In this document: piece by piece, positions 44,131-50,783 of the stretch | Layout of the letters: each line of letters begins with the position of its first letter | How positions within the stretch are numbered: the stretch's first letter is position 1 | DNA from: Chloroflexota bacterium | GTDB taxonomy: Bacteria > Chloroflexota > UBA6077 > FW602-bin22 > JAMCVK01 | NCBI GenBank assembly: GCA_023475225.1 | Contig: JAMCVK010000015.1 | Coordinates: forward strand, 1 to 64,000 | DNA: 64,000 nt | Direction of reading: 5' to 3' | Notes under the pieces: model-generated | Databases searched by the model: none | Told to the model about the DNA's origin: nothing | The model's input: the letters and a program-made list of their open reading frames with translations, nothing else | Position numbers and translations under genes: made by a program

Positions 44131-44160
44131 CAAGCGGGGGGCAAGCCCCCGCGCTACATC
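44131..44160 (+). repeat. short intergenic hairpin repeat (module D, copy 2)
   Basis: GCGGGGG (44134-44140), a 5-nt loop and CCCCCGC (44146-44152), then GCGCTACATC. It matches 26031-26060 at all but one or two bases. Confidence 0.7.
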
Positions 44161-44164
44161 CTTC

Positions 44165-44360
44165 CACAGGGAGGTCCAGGAGGGAGGGCGCAGCCCCGCT
44201 ACCTGGAGTGAATTGGGATACGGTCCAGGTTCGATCCCCCCCTTCTTCCACAGGGAGGTCCAGGAGGGAACGTCCTCCTTGGAGGGTTCTAGGGCTCCGC
44301 CCTAGCCTCTAATCCCCCCTTCTCCCGCATTGCGGGAGAAGGGGGTCAGGGGGGATGAGG
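44165..44360 (+). repeat. dispersed triple-hairpin repeat after pilT
   Basis: A partial unit (about 44165-44250) precedes a full one: imperfect hairpin 1 (CCAGGAGG ... CCTCCTTGG, 44260-44283), hairpin 2 CTAGGGC-TCC-GCCCTAG (44289-44305) and a long hairpin 3 with about 14-bp arms (44315-44345). The gap 44052-44521 otherwise holds only the pilA promoter. Confidence 0.75.
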
Positions 44361-44441
44361 GTATCTTCTCCCCCAAGATTACAATTTGATTACAAGCATA
44401 GGAAAAAGGTACTATAAGGCGCCATTTTGGGGCAAAACGCC

Positions 44442-44470
44442 TTGACAGACAACAGTATAGCCCTTATTCT
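44442..44470 (+). promoter_or_regulatory. promoter of pilA
   Basis: TTGACA (44442-44447), exactly 17 nt, TATTCT (44465-44470), about 50 bp before the pilA start. A separate strong promoter suits a major pilin needed in excess. Confidence 0.7.
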
Positions 44471-44521
44471 AAGATTAGTTGAGTGATAGATGAGAGATAG
44501 TTCTTTTGGAGGGAGGTCAAG

Positions 44522-44893
44522 ATGAAAAGGATTCAGGGTGATGAGGGTGGCTTTACCCTGGTGGAGTTATTGATCGTCATCGCCCTTTTGGCCATCCTCT
44601 TCGCTGTCGTTCTGCCCAACTTCAGCGGCTTTATCGATCAGGGGAAGGTGGCCCGCAACCAGGCCGATTTGGATGTAGTGCAGGTGGCCATCGATGCCTA
44701 CATAACCAGCGCCAGGGTGAGCGTGATAGTATCGGCAATGATCGGCTCCGCTATCAGTGACTTCTCGGCTGCAGGCACGCGGGCGGCTGGCCAGCCGGTG
44801 CTCTATCCCGACCTCCTGCGCAAGCGATACCCACCCAGTGGCATAGCCTATTATTGGTCTGGTGGGGGGCAGGTATATCAGTTGTCTTATTAG
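44522..44893 (+). CDS. pilA: major type IV pilin PilA-like
   Basis: 123-aa prepilin. The leader MKRIQGDEGG|FTLVELLIVIALLAILFAV has the canonical processing site with Phe at +1 and Glu at +5, and the long N-terminal helix. The short C-terminal part (about 75 residues) is closer to a GspG-like pseudopilin or a small pilin. GGAGGGAGG is a strong ribosome site. It has its own promoter and a terminator downstream. Confidence 0.9.
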   Translation: MKRIQGDEGGFTLVELLIVIALLAILFAVVLPNFSGFIDQGKVARNQADLDVVQVAIDAYITSARVSVIVSAMIGSAISDFSAAGTRAAGQPVLYPDLLRKRYPPSGIAYYWSGGGQVYQLSY

Positions 44894-44970
44894 TCATAGA
44901 GGCCCTTTGATAAGGAACTGAGAAGGGTTCCACTGGTGGTAAGGGAGGTCAAAGGGGATGTTCTCTTCTG

Positions 44971-45002
44971 GGGGTTAGGGCTTCTGCCCTAGCCCCTTTT
45001 TT
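44971..45002 (+). terminator. intrinsic terminator of pilA
   Basis: GGGGTTAGGGC-TTCT-GCCCTAGCCCC (44971-44996; one G-U pair) followed by six T. The TAGGGC/GCCCTA core is the second hairpin of the dispersed repeat. It lies 78 bp after the pilA stop. Confidence 0.75.
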
Positions 45003-45011
45003 ATCCCCGCA

Positions 45012-45190
45012 TGGAGTGGTCCAGAAGGGATGTTCACTGCTGGAAGGGTTTAGGACGCTGCCCCAGGCTATAACCCCCCTTCTCTGGCGGTTAGGGGAGT
45101 GTAGAGGGGCGGTCCCCTCTGCTGAGGTTTGGGGCGTTCCCCAATTTTCTACCCCCTCTCCTGCTTTGCGGGGGAAGGGGGGATTCTATA
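45012..45190 (+). repeat. degenerate hairpin-repeat sequence
   Basis: GTGGTCCAGAAGGGA and the later C-rich CTCTCCTGC...GCGGGGG stretch resemble hairpins 1 and 3 of the dispersed repeat, with decay between. No gene is seen in 44894-45329 apart from the terminator before it and the promoter after it. Confidence 0.45.
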
Positions 45191-45247
45191 TGGAATGGAA
45201 TGCAGTAGTGCTGTTAGGAATTTTTGAAAAGTGAACTCCATAGGTTT

Positions 45248-45285
45248 TTGACAAGCGCTAAGTTTTGTAGTAATATCTATATTAC
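45248..45285 (+). promoter_or_regulatory. toxin-antitoxin promoter with palindrome over the -10 box
   Basis: TTGACA (45248-45253), 17 nt, TAATAT (45271-45276). GTAATAT-CT-ATATTAC (45270-45285) is a perfect inverted repeat covering the -10 box. AGTTTTGTAG is repeated directly at 45261-45270 and 45311-45320. This fits autorepression by a Phd-type antitoxin. Confidence 0.7.
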
Positions 45286-45329
45286 CTTACATTATCCTAC
45301 ACAAGACAACAGTTTTGTAGGAGGGAGGG

Positions 45330-45656
45330 ATGATGTACGAGCGATTACCTATGCAAAAAGTTATTCCAGCGACAGAGGTCAGAAACAAACTGGGAAGGCT
45401 CCTCAACCGCGTCTATCGTAGTGAGGAACACCTGGTCGTGGAGAAACTGGGCATCCCTGTTGCGGCGATCATCAGTATGAAAGACTACGAGCAGTACCGA
45501 CGCTTGCTCGCTAAGGAGGCACTCCAGAGGCTTGGCCCTAAACTCGGCGGGGAAGCCCAACGTCAGGGCCTCACGGAAGAAGGGCTGCAAGAGGAGATGG
45601 CCAAGGCCCGCCACGAGGTCTTCGCCGAGACGTATGGCAAGCTCCCTCAACCCTAG
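45330..45656 (+). CDS. Phd/YefM-family antitoxin
   Basis: 108-aa protein. The N-terminal Phd/YefM DNA-binding fold is visible (VIPATEVRNKLGRLLNRVYR, then VVEKLGIPVAAIISMKDYEQYRRL); the charged C-terminus would wrap the toxin. It overlaps the PIN toxin gene by 23 bp. GGAGGGAGG precedes ATG 45330; ATG 45333 is an alternative. The palindrome in the promoter is its likely operator. Confidence 0.85.
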   Translation: MMYERLPMQKVIPATEVRNKLGRLLNRVYRSEEHLVVEKLGIPVAAIISMKDYEQYRRLLAKEALQRLGPKLGGEAQRQGLTEEGLQEEMAKARHEVFAETYGKLPQP

Positions 45657-46143
45657 GCGGCTGCGCGTCATGGTGGATACCACCGCTCTTGTCGCTGGGA
45701 CAATTTGGCCCCGCTTCCCTTACGAGGTGCTCCAGCATGTGCTGTGGGGAGACTTTACCCTCGTGCTCTCCCCCTACGCCATCGCCCAGGCCCGGCGCGT
45801 GTTGCACCGCCGCTTTCCGGCCTACCTCCAAGACTTCGAGGATTTGCTTCTTTTGATTCCCTATGAGGAGGCGCCGAGTCCCTCCCCTGAAGAGGTCACG
45901 GCCAACCGCGCGCTCGTGCGCGACCTCACCGACGTACCATTAGGGCTCTCCGCCATTGCTGCCGGCGTTGACTACCTGGTCAGCGACGACAAGGATTTCA
46001 CCACCCCAAACCAGCCCATTCACGGGAAACTGCGCATCCTCCAATCCAGCACCTTCCTCAACGAGGTCATGGGCCACTCCCACGAAGAGCTCGATCGGAT
46101 CAAGCAGCGAACCTGGGCAGATATTCCTGAAATGATTAAGTAG
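45634..46143 (+). CDS. PIN-domain toxin (VapC-like)
   Basis: 169-aa PIN-domain protein. Acidic residues are in RVMVDTTALVAG (first Asp), the central Glu-rich segment and LVSDDKDF (last Asp pair), consistent with a Mg-dependent RNase. ATG 45634 overlaps the antitoxin frame; ATG 45670 is a shorter alternative. In such pairs the toxin cleaves RNA, often tRNA, when the antitoxin is lost. Confidence 0.8.
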   Translation: MASSLNPRRLRVMVDTTALVAGTIWPRFPYEVLQHVLWGDFTLVLSPYAIAQARRVLHRRFPAYLQDFEDLLLLIPYEEAPSPSPEEVTANRALVRDLTDVPLGLSAIAAGVDYLVSDDKDFTTPNQPIHGKLRILQSSTFLNEVMGHSHEELDRIKQRTWADIPEMIK

Positions 46144-46234
46144 CTCCTGATCTGTGCCTGATTGCGTTCAGATGCCTCCGTGACAGTTAGAGGATGTTGA
46201 TAAGTAGTAGTGGGGAGGGGGTATGGGGGAGGGG

Positions 46235-46251
46235 TATCCACATGTGGATAA
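46235..46251. promoter_or_regulatory. inverted pair of DnaA-box-like words
   Basis: TATCCACATGTGGATA (46235-46250) is a perfect 16-bp palindrome; its right half continues to TGTGGATAA (46243-46251), the complement of the DnaA box TTATCCACA. It lies 9 bp outside the insertion sequence. Confidence 0.35.
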
Positions 46252-46259
46252 CTTCTTGC

Positions 46260-47772
46260 CATTAGTGTCCCACAATTCGCAGTTAGCGAGGCTCTCATAA
46301 AGAGAATAGGCTTATTGTAACACACTGCCTTGCGGCTGATCCCTCCCGCCGCCTTTGCCTTCCTCAATAGAGATAGGGCAGGGGATGAGACCGAGCCTCT
46401 TTTGCTTCTATTCTATCATCCCTCTTACGCTGCCAGGGCCTCCCCCTCCATGAAACGCAACCTCAACTTCAGCAGATGGTTCGCCCCCTTCTTCGTCCAA
46501 CGCATCCCTTGCCCCTTCATCCGCCGCTTGATCACCAGGTCAGCCTGCTTCTCGATGGCCCCACTTCCCACTACTAGCACCTTCTGCCCTTCCGCCGATA
46601 AGTGCGCCCTCAGCAGGTCCACGCCGTACAACCCCTGCCAATTGCCCTCTAAGTACCCTTGTAAGTCCTCCAGCCGCTCTCGCACCCCTTCTCCCAAGGC
46701 TAGCCGTAACTTCACCGCCCGCAAGATCTCCTCCGCCCTGCGTTGCCGCAAACACCCCACCAGATGCTCCGCCACCTCGGGCTTGGCCCCGAAGGACTCC
46801 CAGATCTTCCGCTCTAAATGCCACCAGTCCAACTGATAGACGGCTTTGTACCGATCCCCTCCCGCTAGGGGCTCTATCCACGACGCTCCATCACCTACCA
46901 ATAGCACATGCTTGGCCCGACTCAACCCCAGATGCTTCTCTCCCCTCAGAAACAGCCTCTCCCCAAATTCCTCTGCCTCCTCTACCCCACCATACCTCAC
47001 CCGCTCCACTAGCCTGTACCGTTTGTGCTTCGCCGTCTCACTCTCCAACTCTCGCCCACTGAACAGCACCCCCAGGCGTACCTCAAAGCGATCCTCCGCT
47101 TCCCCCTGCGCTTTCAACATAATCCCATCTACCTCCGATACCACGATCTCCCGTTCCTTCTCATCTCGTTCCGGCACCACCCCCTCCTCAAATACCGCCT
47201 TCCACTCCTCTTCCTCTTTGGCCACTATCTTCTCTCCCTCCCTCTGGGCCATCCACCATAGCATGCGATGGTTTACTTCCTCGCCTACCTCTTCCGAAAA
47301 TATGGCTGCTGAGGGACGGAAGGGCAGTTGGGTCACGAAGTAGAGGGCTCGCTCCTTCACCCAAGGAGTGACATGCTGACGAGATTCCAAGCTTAGCACT
47401 CCATCCAGGGGGCATTCGGTGTGATCAGGGCCCTCCTTCACCCGCCAGCGCTGTAACCTAACCCACCCAAAGCGGGTGAGGAGTTGACGCTGCTCTAGCC
47501 GTTGGCGCTTCACCGTCTTCCCTTTTTCTTCCAGAGTGCGCTGCTCCACTTCCTGACAGGCCCTGACCAGCATCTGCTTTCGCCACCTTACGCAACTGGG
47601 AATGGATTTGCCCCTCCAAAGAGGCGACACTCGGATCGTCCAGTGATATAATTACTTTGGCGGTCAATTCGATCGTCGGCATAGGCTCTCCTCTGTAAGT
47701 ATTTGGTTTCTCTTATATGAGAGCCTATCGCTTTTTTCCCCCACTTGCAACTGCGAACTCTTGGACGCATCC
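46260..47772 (-). mobile_element. ISLre2-type insertion sequence (copy 2)
   Basis: The element is bounded on the left by the end shared with copy 1 (46260). On the right, a related terminal region lies at about 47710-47772. The ends read inward share GTCC, TTCGCAGTT and GGCTCTCATA words in the same order, as imperfect terminal inverted repeats. It encodes one transposase with a frameshift. No clear target duplication is visible. Confidence 0.75.
46425..47682 (-). pseudogene. UPF0236/ISLre2-family transposase, frameshifted
   Basis: About 418 codons if rejoined. The start MPTIELTAKVIISLDDPSVA (ATG 47682) runs to HSQLRKVAK, and the rest continues in the next frame from QMLVRACQEVEQ (junction near 47577, one extra base). 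Family features include SEVDGIMLKAQGE, VGDGASWIEPLA, YQLDWWHLERKI and VVGSGAIEKQADLVIKRRMKGQGMRW given here only in outline. The shift may inactivate it, be a sequencing error, or be programmed; the local GCGAAAGC is not a classic slippery site. Confidence 0.75.
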
Positions 47773-47861
47773 CTCCGCACAGCAAGCGTTTGACACCTGG
47801 CAAGAAGGTGATATGATTAAACCTAAAGTAAACGATATGGACTCGGAAAGGAGGTGACAAC

Positions 47862-48746
47862 GTGCCTGGCAGGCCTTCGCCGATCTACCTTGATAATGCA
47901 CCGCCTAAGAACTTACCTCTCTTTGGGAATGGCCTGGAGGTGAGACCGCGCAGAAAACTTATCGCCTTCGGGTGGTATGGCGGCAAGTATTCCCACTTAG
48001 ATTGGCTGCTTCCACTTCTTCCAAAGTGTCACCACTACTGCGAACCGTTTGGCGGATCAGCAGCAGTTCTCTTGAACAGGGACCCATCTCCGGTCGAAAC
48101 GTTTAACGATATAGACGGAGAAGTAGTCAACTTCTTCCGCGTACTTAGAAACAATACGGATCGTCTCCTGAATGCCATCGCCTTGACTCCATTTTCAAGA
48201 GAGGAATTCTTCATTGCTTGTTCAACAAATGGTAGAAAAATCTCTGACCTAGAGCGTGCTAGGCGTTTCTTCATCCGAGCTCGCCAGGCTAGGACAGGCT
48301 TAGCGCAAACCGCCTCTATAGGACGCTGGGCAAACTGCAAGAACACGACCCGAGCAGGGATGTCAGGCGTTGTCTCACGCTGGCTTGGTAGCGTTGAGAT
48401 GTTACCGGAAATTGCTGAGCGTCTTCTTCGAGTCCAGATCGAAAACAGGCCAGCAATTGAAGTGATACGCCTTTACGACAATAAGGATACTTTATTCTAC
48501 TGCGACCCTCCTTATCCCCACGATGCCCGAGGCGATGATAAAGCATATGGATACGAAATGACCGACCAGGATCACGTAGAGTTGGCTCAGGTTCTTCACC
48601 AGGTCAGGGGGATGGTTGCTGTCTCGGGTTATCGCTGCGATCTGATGGACGAACTCTATAAAGACTTCAGGCGCTATGACGCTCCAACAAAGATATGTCA
48701 CTCGGTTAAGAAACCCCGGATGGAAGCGCTTTGGATGAACTACTAA
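47862..48746 (+). CDS. DNA adenine methyltransferase (Dam/M.DpnM-like)
   Basis: 294-aa D12-class N6-adenine methylase. Motifs are FGWYGGKYSHLDWLLPLLP (SAM-binding), CEPFGGSAAVLLNR and the catalytic DPPY (215-218). GTG 47862 follows a near-perfect AAAGGAGGTGA. It is followed 12 bp later by a SacI-like restriction enzyme, so it is the likely protecting methylase of a type II system. The specificity cannot be read from sequence. Confidence 0.88.
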   Translation: MPGRPSPIYLDNAPPKNLPLFGNGLEVRPRRKLIAFGWYGGKYSHLDWLLPLLPKCHHYCEPFGGSAAVLLNRDPSPVETFNDIDGEVVNFFRVLRNNTDRLLNAIALTPFSREEFFIACSTNGRKISDLERARRFFIRARQARTGLAQTASIGRWANCKNTTRAGMSGVVSRWLGSVEMLPEIAERLLRVQIENRPAIEVIRLYDNKDTLFYCDPPYPHDARGDDKAYGYEMTDQDHVELAQVLHQVRGMVAVSGYRCDLMDELYKDFRRYDAPTKICHSVKKPRMEALWMNY

Positions 48747-48758
48747 GCGTGCCCGCAG

Positions 48759-49845
48759 ATGCCCCCGATTGACTATAACGCTGCGAGGAATCTTCTCGAC
48801 CGCGAGTTCGCTGAAGTCGAATCCCAATTCTTGCAGGGAACATCTCAGCAAAGTAAATCTTCCCTGATGCCCCACTTTGACATAATCTTTCGGTCTCAAA
48901 CTCAGGCCTACCGGGAAGTTTTGCTGGGCTGTGTGATCGCTCGACTTCAAGACAGGGCTATTGATATTCACAAACCATACGTAAATCAGGGGCCCCATGC
49001 CTACAATGGGCGAACTCTCGACGAGAGAGTTGTAAACCCCTTTCTTCAAGATAAGCGTGTTCCCAGCTCTCGAGGGCCATTTCTTTCTACCTTCCGTCGC
49101 TCTGTCGGCTTTGACAGCAGTACTCGTGATGGCTTGCGAGATAAGGAAGGATTCGATGCGCTTCTGTCCTTGATTGATTACGTAGCAGGGGAGAACAATG
49201 ATGCCAATCTCCTGGCCTTCCTCCGCTATCTTCTTTTCAGGTTTCTTGAACTGCGGCGAGAAGTTGACATTCCTCCTTCCAGGCTTCAACGGATCAGCCT
49301 CGAACAGTACGATGATCTGATCACAGGTTTGCTATCAACGCTGAGCGGTGGAAGATTTCCGGTCATCCTAGTCGAGGCTGCCTTTGAAGCGATAAGAGAT
49401 TCCTTTGGTCTGTCCTGGCAAATTGAATCCCAAGGCATAAACGTCGCCGATCGCCCTTCCGGCGCCGGTGGCGATGTAACGATCAAGAGCGGGGATACTA
49501 TACTCCTGGCAGCCGAGATTACGGAAAGACCGGTAGACAAGAGCAGAGTAGTAGCTACCTTTAACACAAAGATTGCTCCACAAGGGATTGAGGATTACCT
49601 CTTTTTTGTGAGACCTTCAGCCGTAGGAGGATGCTGTACGCCAAGCACGGCGATACTTTTCGCAGGGGTATGAAGTCAGTTTTCTGGAAATAAAGAACTG
49701 GATACTCATGACGCTAGCCACGTTAGGGAAGAAAGGAAGGGGAATGTTCAATCACGTTATGCTGGATCGACTCTCGGCTGAGGGTGTTCCCTCTACCCTA
49801 AAAGTGGCATGGAACGACGTTATCGCTCGGATCACGACGGCCTGA
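48759..49845 (+). CDS. SacI-family restriction endonuclease, frameshifted near the 3' end
   Basis: The uninterrupted frame (48759-49673) codes 304 residues resembling SacI-type enzymes (IIFRSQTQAYREVLLGCVIA, LDERVVNPFLQDKRVPSSRG, FRRSVGFDSSTRDGLRDKEG). Near 49625 the frame breaks: reading one base on gives EDAVRQARRYFSQGYEVSFL and continues to TGA 49843-49845, about 72 more codons of coherent sequence. The restored enzyme would be about 361 aa. The shift removes the C-terminal fifth and probably inactivates it, unless it is a sequencing error. It lies just after the methylase. Confidence 0.78.
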
Positions 49846-50006
49846 ATTTACTATCTCAAGACACTTGAAGGATGCGGTTGTGTGTGGCATGTCTAACTGC
49901 GGCTACCAGGGTGTTTGCGGTTCGCTACGCTCGCTCAGATGCCTTCGGCGCTTTGTAAACACGCGGAGGGTTTGCCGCCATTCCGTAACTGAGACAGGAG
50001 AGAACT
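49846..50006. other. gap between the SacI-like and DUF6941-like genes
   Basis: No gene is seen. GTGTTT (near 49910) and AAACAC (near 49958) face each other across a G+C-rich stretch, too far apart to call a hairpin with confidence. Confidence 0.3.
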
Positions 50007-50453
50007 ATGGAAGTTGCTTTAGCTTTATTAGCTGATTATGCCAATGTTTCGCGAGAAGGCAAATTGAATATATTGGGTATTTTTGATCGCATTAATGTAC
50101 AAAGTGTGCCTGCTATACATCCCCAAATGCAGTTAATAATGACACTTGAGGCTGACAGAGCAGAAGCTGATAGAGAACATAAGGTTGAAGTTGAGCTGAC
50201 AGATGCGGATGGAACTGGGCTATTCTCTATCAAAGGTAGTTTGCAGTTTGGCCAACCCCCACTCGGTGAGAGAGTCGGGATTAATCATGTTATTCAATTA
50301 AATAATTTAAGGTTTGATCGCTTTGGGCAATATGCGTTTAAAATACTCATTAACAACGAATTGCGCAAAAGCGTTCCATTGACTGTGATCCAGTGCACCC
50401 CTTCTCATTGGAGTAGACCCTGTGAAAAAATGGCTCCCTCAACGCCAGATTAA
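50007..50453 (+). CDS. DUF6941-like hypothetical protein
   Basis: 148-aa protein resembling the DUF6941 group (opening EVALALLADYANVSREGKLNILGIFDRI). It looks like a compact beta-rich domain without signal peptide or membrane segment; no function is known. AGGAG precedes ATG 50007. It is visibly more A+T-rich than flanking genes, like the adjacent restriction-modification pair. The last 15 residues overlap a recombinase fragment and may not be original. Confidence 0.65.
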   Translation: MEVALALLADYANVSREGKLNILGIFDRINVQSVPAIHPQMQLIMTLEADRAEADREHKVEVELTDADGTGLFSIKGSLQFGQPPLGERVGINHVIQLNNLRFDRFGQYAFKILINNELRKSVPLTVIQCTPSHWSRPCEKMAPSTPD

Positions 50454-50607
50454 GCGAGTCGGCATCTACAACCGCGTGTCCACGGAAGAGCAGGTCAATG
50501 GCTACTCCCTGGACATGAGAGTGATTACTATATTGATGAATGATGCTGGACCTGCGTGCCTCTATCCCCGGCTGCGGCTCCTTCTCAGCCTGTGTCGGGA
50601 CGCTTAG
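50422..50607 (+). pseudogene. serine recombinase N-terminal remnant
   Basis: GTG 50422 opens MKKWLPQRQIKRVGIYNRVSTEEQVNGYSLD, where RVGIYNRVSTEEQ (catalytic Ser in RVST) is the start of a large serine recombinase. After about 31 codons similarity is lost and a stop follows. Everything downstream is missing. It marks a former integrative element at the edge of the restriction-modification island. The gap to the next gene (50608-50783) holds only a promoter. Confidence 0.7.
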
Positions 50608-50727
50608 CTCCTTCGTCGTGCCTTGGACACCCCTTAGACCCCTCAGCTAACCCCCTTTCTCCCTCCTTGCTCTTTCTGGACGCGGTTAGATCTGGGTCGC
50701 ACCACACCACACCCTCCGTACGCCGCG

Positions 50728-50756
50728 TTGACAGTGGGACGGTTGCGGGCTATACT
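50728..50756 (+). promoter_or_regulatory. promoter of the P-type ATPase gene
   Basis: TTGACA (50728-50733), exactly 17 nt, TATACT (50751-50756), 28 bp before the TTG start. Confidence 0.7.
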
Positions 50757-50783
50757 CGGTCGAGATTAGGGAGGCTATGGGGA

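Noticed and set aside
44971-45190. CRISPR or tRNA-like structure in the hairpin-rich gap
   Set aside because: No regular spacing, no acceptor-stem or anticodon geometry; it is terminator and decayed repeat.
50556-50783. Extended N-terminus of the P-type ATPase
   Set aside because: It spans the consensus promoter at 50728-50756 and has no family-like sequence before TTG 50784.
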